Assembly (NCBI RefSeq): GCF_025766255.1
Contig: NW_026516853.1
Location: forward strand, 1 to 60,092
Length of the DNA stretch: 60,092 nucleotides
Reading direction: 5' to 3'
Source of the DNA: Zychaea mexicana
Taxonomy: Eukaryota; Mucoromycota; Mucoromycetes; Mucorales; Lichtheimiaceae
Each line of letters starts with the position of its first letter. Position 1 is the first letter of the stretch. Below, one piece after another: positions 1 through 11,508 of this stretch. The position numbers and the translations under genes were made by a program. The notes under the pieces are model-generated. The model saw only the letters and a program-made list of their open reading frames with translations. It was not told the origin of the DNA and ran no database searches.

Positions 1-96
1 AAAAGATCATCTTCGAAGTCATCTTTTACACTCTCTTTATTCTTGACACCTCTCTTTCTATGGGCTACGGAACTGACCCACCAAAAGGATTCGACA
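1..96 (+). repeat. 3' part of the 5' LTR
   Basis: This stretch matches 16821-16916 almost base for base and ends in the same GGATTCGACA. The rest of the LTR lies outside the window. Confidence 0.85.
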
Positions 97-97
97 T

Positions 98-115
98 TTG
101 GTAGCACAAGAACAG
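98..115 (+). other. Candidate primer binding site
   Basis: TTGGTAGCACAAGAAC lies one base after the LTR end CA. The TGG start is what a tRNA 3' CCA end would pair with. The tRNA species cannot be decided from this. Confidence 0.45.
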
Positions 116-119
116 TTTA

Positions 120-700
120 TGACTGACCCCAGATACCCAAGACATCTTCAAGAAAAAGCCTCATATCTAGGATTTCGACCCGAACAAGTAGAAGCAACAT
201 CAAGATAGGAACTCACCTTCGATCCCCCAACCCAAAAAATGACCCCCGATGAACAAGTTTAGATTTTGAAGGCTATCCAGAAGCTCTTAGACAAGGACAC
301 CTCTGCCCTGACTTTTTGCGCACACATACGTGAACCAGACACGTATCACAGTGACCGCAGCCTGGATGCTGCATTGAACTAGCTTTCGGAAGTGGAACAC
401 TATTTGACGATGGCTAAATTTGACGATGGCCAAATTGGATGACTACGAATGGGTTGCATATGCAGTGACTCTTCTGTGGGGAGAAGCAAAAACGTGGTGG
501 CGACAACAAGAAGCTCGTATGACGATTAACGACTAGACGGATTTCAAGAAGCGGTTGCTGGCAACTTTCAATCCCCCAAATGCACCTCAATTGGCTCGAG
601 ATTGCCTTGCGGCAGTGGCACAAAGGGGACCAGTTGAGGTTATAATAATTATGCTCTGATTTATTGGTACTAGTTGGACGAATAGCCACAATAAGTTGGT
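120..700 (+). pseudogene. gag: Ty3/Gypsy gag, N-terminal part
   Basis: From about 436 the plus frame reads as a classic gag core: an A-V-T-L-L-W-G-E-A stretch, then a WW pair, then FKKRLLATFNPP and a LAAVAQRGPVE segment. Gag proteins of this group form the virus-like particle. There are stops in the frame (for example TAG near 534) and a frameshift near 643, after which YNNYALIYWY continues in another frame before homology is lost at about 690. The remainder of gag resumes at 12529, on the far side of the nested insertions. Confidence 0.7.
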
Positions 701-735
701 GTAACTAAAATAATTTTCATAAAATTAAATTATGT

Positions 736-843
736 ACAGGATTTTTCCTATGATTTGGCACTTGACTTTTTTCAACTTGGCGCTAAGGTTTTTTTCATTT
801 TGGCGTTAAAGTTATTATCAATTTGGCGCATGACAAATTACAA
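736..843 (+). repeat. Left terminal inverted repeat of the CACTA-like element
   Basis: It begins ACAGGATTTTTCCTATG and contains repeated TTTGGCGC-like words. It pairs with 11310-11418 in inverse orientation with only scattered mismatches. Confidence 0.88.
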
Positions 844-1170
844 TTTTGCGTCTTAGTTATTTATTTTTGCATACTGATAATATCATAATGGCGCATAGTG
901 AATTATTATTTGGCAGCTAACAACTTACATCTAATTCTATAATACCTCATTTAGCTACAGTCTCTTGAACCAAATTTGTGTGATGAATCCTTGCATCCTT
1001 CCGCCAAAATTTTTTTTAAGAATCACAAAGAGGTGATTTTATTGACGGCCATTGAAATTATGATGTAACAAAGTCCTTCCGCCAAAATGATAGTCCCCCA
1101 ACCGCAATTAAAAAAAACTCAGACGCCAAGCCACAAAGATAACAAAGCTGAAAAATTAAAAGCGACACCT

Positions 1171-1300
1171 TTTTTCTCTTTCTTTCTTTTCTTTCTTTTC
1201 TTTCTTTTCTTTCTTCTTTTCTCTTTATTGCCTTTGCGGCTTTTTGTTACCTTCGCGGCTTTTTGTTGCCTACGCGGCTTATTGTTGCCTTCGCGGCTTC
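1171..1300 (+). repeat. Pyrimidine tract plus short tandem repeat
   Basis: TTTCTTTTC-type repeats (about 1171-1228) run into four imperfect copies of an about 20-bp unit of the form CTTTTTGTTGCCTTCGCGG (about 1231-1300). Confidence 0.7.
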
Positions 1301-3295
1301 ACTTTTTTTTATAAACAAAGAAAATGAAAAAAAAAATCCCTGAACCGCTACAAACTTTTAGTTTGTTCGTTTTTCTTCTGCCTTGCATCTTATTGATTAA
1401 TTGTATGATGTCAATCTACGAATTTTCAATTTTTTTTAAAAATAACATCAAGGTGGAAACTCTAATTGAATACGGGTCACTTAATGAGGCACGCTCAGTT
1501 TATTCTAATCGGGACACTCAACCTCAGGATAGCTACATCAACATCATACCAGAATGAGGTACACAAAAAGTGACGTAACAGCCTAGTGTTATATGAATAA
1601 TAAAAATGGACAAGATTTTGTGGAGATTTTAATAAAGTTATCCCTTTTACAATGATATTTACAATACATTTTCTCTTCTATAGATGATGTGAGCTGGGTT
1701 GATTATTCTATGATATGGATGAGTGATAGTAGAGTCGCGTACTTCGGATTAGAACATTATTAAGATTATATCTTGGGCTTGACCAAGATTCTCGCTTTAT
1801 TACGCAAATTGTTTAATCCCTTTTTTTACCATGGAAACCTGGGGATTACCACATGGCTATAGAGTCAGTCTTTTGTGTAATCTAGGAGAAAAAGATAATG
1901 CAACAATATGGATACGAACATATCCATGGAGGTAATCCATACAAACGGTATGACAAAAAAAAAGTTCACAATTCGCTCGTAAGGTCGAGTGCAATTTTTT
2001 TTGTTCTTGTATATTGCTTTACATTTTTTTTTTAAATATATATATCATTTCGTTCAACCTTATTATATCATTATATAATCTTTTTTAACGAAAAGTATAT
2101 TCAGCTAATGCATACTGATGTTTCAATTATAACACATAACGAAATTTGTGTATGGAAACAATTCTTCAAACCTAAATTCTGTTTGTGGGCAGAATAATTT
2201 TCACATCTAAACAGCTTTTTTTGTTACTGTCCAAAGGAATACTTATAAAGAGACAATGACTTTTTGGTTAATCATCACAACAACAAAAAAAAGGACCAAG
2301 CGCAAAACAAAATATCACACATACACAAAGAAAATACCCTCAATTGCATATCCTGAAAAGTTCTTCACATACAAAAAGCATACTTGTACATATCCGAAAA
2401 TAAAAAAAAATTGCATTGATCTATAAACGGGATTGTTGTTCCAAAACAGTAACTGTGCGTTCCCATCGATTAATGTTTCAGCCCCTACCAAAAAGTGTTT
2501 ATCTTTTGCGGCCAGGTTGGCTCGTTCCCCCTCCTTCCATGTCTCACCATCTGTGCCGAAACCATATTTATATTTTATCTAGACACACGCACACAATAGA
2601 GAAAAAGAGTTAGCAAACAGAAAAAAAGAAGTTGTGTAGTTGAGTAGCACCCTGGCATATATACTAAACCAAGGCCAAACCCAAAACGGTCTGATTTAAC
2701 TCAGACGAGGCAGCGCTTGCCTATATAACTTTCGCATAATTTGTCCATTATTAAAGCATCGATGTTGATCATGCTGAAATTGTCTATAGTAACTTTTCTT
2801 TTACACTGATTAATTAATGTTGTAGTCCATTCTCCGGGTAAAAAGCATTTTCTTTTGCTACCAAGTAATAGGGTTGTAAATAATATTAATATGCGGTATA
2901 CGATAACAACAATATATTATATGTGTATTTATATAGCGGTACAATATAGAAGCGGTTAAAAGACTCTTTATTTGTTAATAATAGTAACAACGTACTATAC
3001 TACTTAAACTGATGCAAATAGATTTGTTCCAGTTTTGTTCGACCAACGACAAAAAAAGAACTGGTACTAATTGCTAATTATAATATAATAAAATATTCTT
3101 TTAATCTCTCATGATTCTTTTTTTATTATTGAAAGAAAAATCCAATTATACTTTTTTTTATTCTTGTTCGTCAGTTCCAATTACAATTGCGCTACAAAAA
3201 AAAAGGAAGTAAGATGATGTAAATATCAAGTTTGACTATCCCACTTACATTTTTAACATTGATATAAAACAATCTGTTACCACTGGACAGGAGAG

Positions 3296-3440
3296 GGTAT
3301 GTCAAGGGGTTGAAAAACAGCTTGACATGTGGGTGGCAAGGACATGTCAAGATGATGTCAAGCTGTTTTTAACCCCTTGACATTTCTGTAGAAACAGCAA
3401 GTTAAGGGTCTATCAAGCTGTTTTAACAGCTTGACATATG
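3296..3440. repeat. Cluster of palindromic TGTCAAG repeats
   Basis: The words TGTCAAG, CTTGACA, AGCTGTTTT and AACCCCTTGACA recur in both orientations, giving several overlapping inverted repeats. A related copy lies at 9798-9831 in the same transposon. They could be internal binding sites for an element-encoded protein or a fragment of a small nested element. Confidence 0.6.
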
Positions 3441-4649
3441 GTATCCAAATTTAGGCGTGTATGTTACTGCATATGCATGCAAAGAGCAATGTAGTTCCCC
3501 CAGTTTCTCTACATATGGACCGGGTACTAGAGCTGTATCAAGCTGAAAGAGGTCTGCATAGCATGTTTTAGCGTGTTATAATTTGTGCATATACCAAACG
3601 AATAAAATGACCGCAGTAGGTATCAATTTTTATATAGCAGCGATGATTATGATGGTATGGTAATAAGCAACCGAATTTTATTTATTTCAATATTAGAGTA
3701 GCAAAACAAAATTATTAAGGATTCAAAGGAGTCAAAACGGGAGCAAACAATAAAAGCAAAAGCAAAGAGAGCATCTATGTATATGTGTATGTCTGTGTGA
3801 ATATGCATACAATCTCTAGCTGGTGATGGGGCCGAAAATAACAAGAGTGAATCGCAACAATGCCGTGTGTGTTGATGACCCACGGTCCACTCAAAAAGTT
3901 TGTGCTGCAACTAGGTGAAAGTGAATATAGAAGTGTTACCTTTTTCTAAAAGCGCCATATGAAGTGTGGCAGCACTGACCAGCTTTCGCAGCAACACTAG
4001 GAATGACGTGAGATTGAGCGTGTATGAAGGATCCAGTTAGATGTTTGGCATGAGAGATCGTAGCAACAGTGGTAGCATTATGGGTAGAAGGCTGTAGTTC
4101 AAAGACAAAAAATGGAGTATATAGATAGAAAGAATGAAGAACTTACAAGCTTCGTCCTATGATGGCGCCGCCTACACTTTTGGACAGGAGAACAGATGAT
4201 CGCGTCCTGAGCTATAAGAATACCTAAATTAAAGTGGTATTAGATAGAGCCATAAAAGTTAAAACTAGTTTGACCACAACATGAGTAAAGAGGTGCTTCA
4301 TGAACCTGTACTTACGAGCCTTGAGAGAGTAGTGCGTCGCGTCAAGAAGGGAGGAAGTAAAGTGAAAAGAAAGAGAAAGAGGCGGGATAAAGAGAGAGAT
4401 AGATTGATGCGGAATAAAACTAGCTGCAATACCAAAAGAAAAAGTGACCCTGATCATGCACAAAAAAGAGCACCAGACAGAACAATCCCCCACCCGATAA
4501 AAGGTTCCCCCCACATCCAAACCAATCTATTATACCAACCTCTTTCTGTCCACATACATCTTCGTACCTACTCCAAAAAAAGTGAGCGTTGACAAGACGA
4601 AGCATTACAGCTGTAGTTATGTGATGTATACTGAGATGATCTTGTATAG

Positions 4650-5761
4650 ATGCCCACTGTATCTGAATTGCAAGCCCAACGTCAACGACGTATGGCAGTG
4701 CGTGAGGCCGATGTCGAACAGGCCAACAGTGCCTTGGATCGGCAGCAGCAGCAGCAGCAGCAGCAAAATGCGCTTTTGGATCGAGTCGTTGGTTTGGAAG
4801 CTGAGAACCAGGTGATGCGATCCGAGCTCACCACGATGGGCCGAGCAGTTGCTGGTATGGTAACTCGTGGTGCCACTACTGGTACTGATGCTACCGATGA
4901 GAGGAATGGTGGCGAGCAAGTGCAAGCTCGTGGCCGCCGTGCTCCAACTGCGTCTGTAAGTTTGTCGTGTTCTGTCAAGAGAGATTGAGACGGCTGGTGC
5001 AAAGAAATTGCTCATTAAATAATATTGCCTTCATATATAAAAGGAGTGCATATGCGCTTACAATGGACGGCTTGGAAACGCTGGCCTGAAGCTCGACCTC
5101 AGTTTCACCGATAGCCACAACAAGGAGGCTGTGAAGCGCCTTGTTGAGTATGTCCACGGTCAAGGGTGCTTTAACTTGAGCAAGGGCCATATCAGGAATA
5201 TGGTCTACCACCACTTCGACCATAAGCGCACGATGTCGAGACAGTCGGCTGCAACAAAAGCCTAGAGAAAAGTGACGAAACGGCGTTACCAACGTCGATA
5301 CAATGTAAGCAAAAGTAGTAGTAGAAGGGCGTCGCATAAAATAATGAAGCTTGACGATGTTGACAGAAATCGACACGGCGACTTAACGTTTTCCGACGCC
5401 ATGCATTCGAGCTGGAGGAGCAGTACCCTGGCGGATTGTCATTGCTGCAGGCCGAATGTATGTCGGATGAGGAGACCGACAATGAGGGGAGCGCTGAAGG
5501 CTTGAGTAGCGTTAAGCGCGTGTCAGTCTTTGTGCCTGAATGGCGCAGTGAGAGGGTAATGATTTAGAAAGCGGGTGTTCTTTGCATACACATCTTTTGA
5601 AGAAATTGGTATAGGCAAACGTTTTCTTGGCGAGACTCGACGAGTACAGTGCGCCCACTGTTGATGCCCAGCCGAATGTGCTCGCACGAACAGCGGCTCG
5701 AAAGGCGGGCACCTTGGTCGAGAAGGTGCGCTCGCAGCTGCAAGACTGGATGCTTGCATAA
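4650..5761 (+). pseudogene. Accessory gene of the CACTA-like element, four exons, one premature stop
   Basis: Four phase-matched exons (4650-4955, 5044-5304, 5367-5555, 5615-5761) are bounded by GT..AG introns and would give about 300 residues. Residues 1-100 form a charged probable coiled coil with a poly-Q run, then a conserved-looking stretch with YVHGQGCF and YHHFDHKRTM, a basic KRRYQRRYN patch, an acidic CMSDEETDNEG patch, and VFVPEWRSER next to FLARLDEYSA. An in-frame TAG at 5263-5265 interrupts exon 2. The gene converges on the transposase gene. I do not recognise a named family; the architecture suggests a DNA-binding or helper protein, which is inference. A 5' exon upstream of 4650 is possible. 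Confidence 0.55.
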
Positions 5762-5933
5762 CTAATAAAATGGTTACCAGCTATATGCTGTGCGGGTTTG
5801 GGGTGGGCAAAAGAAGTTTATACCATATGTAACTGAATGGGGGGTGGGGGTGTGTGGGGGAGAAAGAGACTGCTTCGGAGAGGAGGAAAGAAAATTTGAA
5901 AATTGAATCGTAGCACTGCTTCTACTATTTGAT

Positions 5934-8900
5934 TTACGCCAACATCTTTTTCGGCAATGGAATTACAACAGTTCTACCACTTGCATGCGTTTGATCATAC
6001 TTTACAACTGCCACCTGCCCATATAGACGATGAACGGGCACGATGCAGTCCATGTCTTCAGCACGGAAGTGGCTACGCCACGTCTCCAGGTAACTGTCAA
6101 CAAATAGCGGCTCATTGCTGCTGAAGATGCTGTACCACCTAACAAAAGCAAAAACGTGCTTTTCAAGCTGGCCGTTGACCATCAATTCGTGCCGAAAGAA
6201 GTACTGGATCTCGCATGGCCAAGCGATAGGCTCGCCTCGATCCTCTGCCTGGTACAACACCTGTGCATGTGCACCTCGACGTGATCGCGCTTCTTTACTT
6301 CTGTATAGCTGACCCATAATGCGTATGGTCTTAATTTTCTCGTATCGGTTGTTGACAAAAACTCGGCCTGCTTGCGCTTCTCTATAGTGGTCGAGTTCGG
6401 CACCATATACCGACCGGTAGAATGCGAGAAGGTACTCATACACTGGCTCAATCATGAAGCTTGTTGGCGCAGTGTCTAATGGATACGCATCTGGCGGCAA
6501 TGGCTCGCTTCCAGTGGCCAGCTCTGTACTCGTCGACAGCGCAAAGAAATCGTGAGGGTCAAACGTACTATGCGCAATGTCAACACTTTGCTGAATCGGT
6601 TGTACGATGTCAAGGAAGCGATTCAAAAAGTCGAAATGGCTTGGTCTATCATCGAAGCGGGCTTCAAACGACCGGACAAAGTCGCGAGCACCTGTCTTTT
6701 GCAAGAACTTCTTCATAAATGTCATCTCGAACGAATCCTTCTGGTTGGTATTGATCTCCTTTAAATACCCATTATATCTCTCAAAACTAAATAGCCAGAA
6801 AGCGTATAAAGGTCCAAAATCCTCGATGTTACATCCAAATGCATATGTAGATGCATATTCGGCGTGACCTCTTCTGCTCCGTACAAGCGTTCCACACCAC
6901 GGCAAAAGGACAGCAAAAGCGTACTGGCTTCTTCGATCTCATCCATAGTGATTGATGGTTTGACTAGCAGTCGACAGGCATTTACAAACTGCAGCCAATG
7001 TTGAAGGAGGTGGCGGGGGAGATGGTTTTGCAAAACAAATGGCGAGTACACAATACACCACGATTTCCAATCATCAGCAGTCATGAAGGAGAAGCCAGCT
7101 TCTATCTTTCGCTTCAAGGAAACGTAGTCGGGGGGGAGCACAATGCTGTCGGCCAACACCTGCATTTCTCGAAGGTCCTGCCTCGTCAAGTCGCCATTCT
7201 CGATCCATGTCTTTGTCATACGCTTTGCTGTCCCGAGGAACAGGTTATGCATCGGATCAATGATCGTACAGCGAACAGGGTCAAAGTATTCAAGGCGGTG
7301 CAATTCTGACCATCGAGTTCCGGTGTCGCGTTCGATTTCTCGGCGAGCAGCAAGTGTGTCAGCTTGCCGCCATTGTTCGGCGTCATGGCGATTGCTTTCG
7401 CGTGTCCGCAGCTCCCATTCCTCCATTTCGAATCCTGAGTAGTCGATGTCTGTTGTACCAGGAAATACGAAAAACTGGCGAGCGCATTTATGGCAAGCAC
7501 AAGTGCTAGCATGGGAAGTGAACCCACCGGTTTTTCTGGCAGCAGGTATGTCACAAGCATTGAGTAGTAGGGCCAAACGTACTTGTGCTCCCTCTGGATG
7601 CTCGTTCGTTCCAACTGTTTTCCAATCATACCATTCAAGCAAATCATCGACCATTGGGCGCAAGTAGTGGTTCATGTCGGATGTGCTTGGCTCTCGCGGA
7701 CCTGGCATTACTCCAATGAGTATAACATTCTCCGTTTTGTAACGCTCAGATCGAGGGAGATTATTGACGGTCAAATATAATGCACCGCATGAGTATGTCG
7801 AATTCGTGAACGGGCCGAACCAGTCAACATTGAGCGTCAACAACAGCGAACGAACCTCTGCGGCAAAGCGACGACCAGCACGATCAGCAAACTCTCGCCA
7901 CATGTCGCCATCATAAACGTCGTAAAATGTATTTGCGACACGTCTGCGATCGCGCCATGTTTCGATCATCGTCTCAAATCCCGGTCGTTTGAACAGTCGC
8001 TCAATACTCGCAGATAAGGGCTGGTAAGCAAATTCTTTGATTGGCGACAATCTATTGCCCACTGATCTGAACAATGCTCGGCCACATAGGCGACTGTAAC
8101 GGATATCGTTATTTGTGCATGTACGTGGGCAATCTGGCGTCAAAAGGTAAATGCTATGGCATGTCGGACATGATACATAACGTCGTAAAGAATCAATTTG
8201 GGTAGCGATGCCGGTGATACGACGCAATGTGGCAAGAGAGAGAGGAAGACGGTCAGAAGATGGAAAAGGAAGATCTTCGAGAAGGATTGCACAAAACTCA
8301 ATAAGCGTGCTCGACGTTCGTTCAGAGAGGAAGTGCAACTGGAACAGAACAAGGAAAACAAGGACAAGAACGTAGGGATGAGAATACCCTGGAAGCAAGG
8401 GTGTTTGTGGATGAAGGTAAGCAGCATCTTTAGAAGGATATGAGAAACTTTGAATGAGTGAAATAAAAATGGGTTTTCCAAAAAAAAATTGCACACACCT
8501 TGTTCGTCAATGCTGGCTGTTTCTTCTTCATTCACATTGTCTGCTTCGACATCCCATTCAACATCTTCGGCATCGAGCAAACGTTCGGTGCCGCCAACAC
8601 TGTCTCTGTCTTCCTCCACTCCAAAGACATTGTCCTCGTCAGAGAACGACAAACGACGACTCGCAGCAGCTATTATATACCGTTCAACCATTCAACAATA
8701 AATCATATATCCCTTCCTTGACACTATCCATCACTTATCTCAACATACCAGGAGAGGAAGAAGGAGCATCAATATCATGAATAGCTATTCATCCAACAAT
8801 AAGTTATCTTACTCTCTTTCTATTATCGATCAATTATCTGAAAACATACCAAGAGAACGGGAAGTGGAAGGCTCATTCGAAACGTCATCACCAATATCCA

Positions 8901-9243
8901 TTTCGTCAATATCCATATTATCTGATGCTTCAGATAAGGAAGGCTGTTCGCCTTCAAAAGTGGCTATGAGAGCGCTTACTGTGTTCACGAAACGTCTGGT
9001 TACTAAATAATGTCAACACTTTGAACGCTACTATGAAACAAATATACCGTTGTGCGAGATTCCTTCTCTAGCCGAATTTACAGCACGCTGAGTGTGCTGC
9101 TCTCTTTGTATACGAGTAACCTCGCGAAAACCGAAAATGCTGCTTCTGAAACATTCCGGACAAAAGCATTCGACCCTTTCTGGATTATAATCCATGATGG
9201 GAATGCAATGAGGACGAAGAACAACAAATTGGGACGATTCCAT
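5934..9243 (-). pseudogene. tnp2-like (CACTA superfamily) transposase
   Basis: This multi-exon gene begins at ATG 9243 with a short zinc-binding-looking segment (ECFCPECF). Acidic, low-complexity exons follow (about 9005-8850 and 8770-8495), then the long catalytic exon from 8494. The core contains VDWFGPFTNS, then LIGVMPGPREP, a C-x-C-x2-C zinc site near residue 310 of the long exon, IIDPMHNLFLGTAK, TPNMHLHMHL and FWLFSFERYNG, all signatures of fungal tnp2-type RNase H-fold transposases. The last third is read in another frame: homology shifts by one base near 6830, so the copy has a frameshift unless it is recoded. The C-terminal part (to 5934) matches the relic at 46955-48095. Confidence 0.8.
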
Positions 9244-9797
9244 TTTTTATTTTCTTCCTTAAATTGACCCCCGCTGTTGTCCCTTACTCGCTTATGAATG
9301 GGTCTTTCCTCCTGCTACTACTGGGATCAAGAAATCCTTTTTATACTGTGTTACATATTATGTTTATACGTCCGCCGCATTGTTGCGTTGTGCTTGTGTA
9401 TAAACTTCATGTAAAAAAATATATAATGCAGATACATATACGGAATACAATATCACACAAGCTTTTCTTCTGCATGAATGAAGGAGCAGTAAGATGCGTC
9501 ATTTTGCATAGAATCGGGGACAGAGTTGCTGGAAGCCATTTTTATAGGGGGTGTTCACATAGGGTAAGATGAAATTGTAAAAAAAAAAGTGGGGATGTAA
9601 CCCCCCAACAACTATTTTCTAAAAGCAAAGTAGCCAGAAACCATAGCATTGCTCTTAGCACTCTCATGCATTAGCGCGCTTTTCAGTTACTGTTATGGGA
9701 TAACCTCGAATGCAGATCAGGTAGTTGGTGCATATCTACTAAATTTAGTCTATACAACCTGGTTAGTTTTTTCCTTGGTACCCCAATAGCTTGCCAC

Positions 9798-9831
9798 CAC
9801 ATGTCAAGCTGTTTTCTAACCACTTGACATT
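9798..9831. repeat. Palindromic TGTCAAG repeat, second site
   Basis: ATGTCAAGCTGTTTTCTAAC followed by CACTTGACAT matches the words of the 3296-3440 cluster. Confidence 0.6.
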
Positions 9832-9868
9832 TGGTTTTTCGTGCGGTGTACCGTGTCACTATGTTTTT

Positions 9869-11198
9869 TTATTTTTGCAAAGTTTCGAACTGTTTTGCCA
9901 ATGAGATCGTCTTTTGTCGTTTTTCAGCATAGAATTTTTCGAGGTTAGAAAAATCGTTGGCAAGTCGTTTCAAGCTTGTAGCCACATTGTTGTGAAGATG
10001 ATTAAGGGTAAGACTGTCATCATCGATATTTTCGTCTTCAGATGTATCTTCGTCGTGTTCCTTTCCGTTGCGATGTTTATGTAGTGGTACAAGCGTTGAT
10101 GAAATGAATGCTGATACTGATACATCTGTTTGAATTGGAGACAAGGATGAGGGTGTCGATGGTATTTCATTTGATGAAGAAGTTAATGGTGGATGGGTTG
10201 GTGGTACTTCAGGTGTCATTGAAGAAGTTGATGGTGGGTCCGGTGGTGGTGGTATTTCATTTGATGAAGTAGAAGTTGGTAGTGGATCTGGTGGTGGTAT
10301 TTCATTTGATGAAGTAGAAGTTGGTGGTGGATCTGGTGGTGGTATTTCATTTGATGATGAAGAAGTTGATAGTGGATCCGGTGGTGGTATTTCATTTGAT
10401 GAAGAAGTTGTTGATGGTGGATCCGGTGGTGGTGGTATTTCATTTGATGAAGAAGAGGTTGATGGTGGATCTGGTGGTGGTGGTATTTCATTTGATGAAG
10501 AAGAAGTTGATGGTGGATCCGGTGGTGGTGGTGGTATTTCATTTGATGAAGAAGAGGTTGATGGTGGATCTGGTGGTGGTGGTATTTCATTTGATGAAGA
10601 AGAAGTTGATGGTGGATCTAGTGGTGGGGGTGGTATTTCATTTGATGAAGAAGAGGTTGATGGTGGATCTGGTGGTGGTGGTATTTCATTTGATGAAGAA
10701 GTTGTTGATGGTGGATCCGGTGGTGGTGGTATTTCATTTGATGAAGAAGAGGTTGATGGTGGATCTGGTGGTGGTGGTATTTCATTTGATGAAGAAAAAG
10801 GTGATGGTGGATCTACTGACAATGATTCTGTTGGTACTTTATACTGAACAGATTGGCCGTTTGAATATTGGGCAGGGGCAATTTTCACTTGTAAAAAACC
10901 AAACAATTGATCGCCTTGATGGGCATGGAAAAACTTGCTGGCATCTGCTTCAGATTTAAAGTGAAGGTAGGCACATCTATTTAAAAACAGACATAAGTTG
11001 CTGAACTATAGTTGTAGTACAATTTACCACTTATTACCTGTCCATTGGCTTTTTTCCAACATGTATCATGTTATGCAAATTTTGAAGACTAGAATCAAGA
11101 GTGCGATATAGATTTTGACGGCTCATATTTTTTAGTTGCTCACCAACGATCTTTACTTGAAATGAAGGGCGATAGCAGCCTTTGCACACTCTTGACAT
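9869..11198 (-). CDS. RRM-like protein with NEIPPPPDPPSTSSSS repeats, transposon-encoded
   Basis: Two exons fit exactly: 11198-11038 and 10976-9869, with a GTAATAAG...TAATAG-type intron between, giving 422 codons with no stop. Residues 1-95 look like an RRM fold: FQVKIVG as strand 1, DRCAYLHF in the RNP1 position, and FGFLQVKIAP as strand 4. Residues about 120-330 are 12 good copies plus one poor copy of a 15-17-residue proline/serine repeat. The tail is acidic, then helical (LANDFSNLEKFYAEKR), suggesting a coiled coil. It lies inside the CACTA-like element beside the transposase, so a role as its accessory nucleic-acid-binding protein is plausible but inferred. A repeat-expanded captured host gene is the alternative. 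Confidence 0.65.
10163..10806 (-). repeat. Tandem coding repeat of about 48-54 bp
   Basis: On the plus strand the unit reads as GGTGGTATTTCATTTGATGA followed by GAAGTTGATGGTGGATC-type sequence. Thirteen units vary in length by whole codons only (PPP, PPPP, PPPPP, PPPPLD), so the reading frame is kept. Confidence 0.85.
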
Positions 11199-11309
11199 TT
11201 GAATGGTTCTTTAATAATTGTGTGAAAGAGATCGAAATCTTAGGAAGAAAAAAATTTTAGAGTCATGTAAAGTCACCAAAAATGCAGTAGCAATATTACA
11301 GCTCCCACT

Positions 11310-11418
11310 TGTAATTTGTCATGCGCCAAATTGATAATATAGCTCTAACGCCAAAATGAAAAAAAGCGTCGCGCCAAGTTGAAAAAAATCAAGCGCCAAA
11401 TCATAAGAAAAATCCTGT
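11310..11418 (-). repeat. Right terminal inverted repeat of the CACTA-like element
   Basis: Inverse partner of 736-843, ending AAAAATCCTGT before the ATGT duplication. The region 11199-11309 between it and the RRM gene shows no gene. Confidence 0.88.
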
Positions 11419-11508
11419 ATGTCTTGGTATGCATATATTTAAAAATTTTAAAAAAATAAAAATTGAATTTTTTTTATTATATAAAAATAATACTTCATAA
11501 TATTAAAC

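Larger units (their letters stand above)
844..4649. other. Non-coding left part of the CACTA-like element
   Basis: No convincing gene is visible in this 3.8-kb stretch. Small open frames such as 1324-1557 and 4281-4592 have low-complexity composition and no recognisable domain. It holds a pyrimidine-rich run with a short tandem repeat (1171-1300) and a palindromic repeat cluster (3296-3440). Confidence 0.6.
736..11418. mobile_element. 10.7-kb CACTA-like (tnp2-type) DNA transposon
   Basis: The two ends are inverted repeats of about 109 bp beginning ACAGGATTTTTC, flanked by ATGT on both sides (732-735 and 11419-11422), which looks like a 4-bp target site duplication. The element holds a minus-strand tnp2-like transposase gene (5934-9243), a minus-strand RRM/proline-repeat gene (9869-11198) and a plus-strand gene of unknown role (4650-5761). 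It sits inside an AT-rich segment that interrupts Ty3 gag. The CACTA assignment rests on the transposase and short TSD; the termini do not read CACTA itself. Confidence 0.85.

Noticed and set aside
1087..1557. Two small plus-strand frames near the left end of the CACTA-like element
   Set aside because: Low-complexity (Phe/Leu-rich) translation of pyrimidine tracts with no domain, homologue or splice support.
4224..4605. Basic frame 4281-4592 and opposing minus frames
   Set aside because: They overlap each other and show only Lys/Arg-rich or Phe/Ser-rich low complexity.
4682..5002. Minus-strand frame with a poly-Cys run
   Set aside because: It is the shadow of the poly-Q tract of the plus-strand accessory gene.
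6761..6905. Programmed ribosomal frameshift in the transposase
   Set aside because: No convincing slippery heptamer with a downstream structure. Decay by a one-base indel is simpler, as neighbouring genes are also broken.
10163..10806. Regular 48-54-bp repeats resembling a CRISPR-like array
   Set aside because: The units are in-frame coding repeats of a proline/serine protein with no variable spacers.
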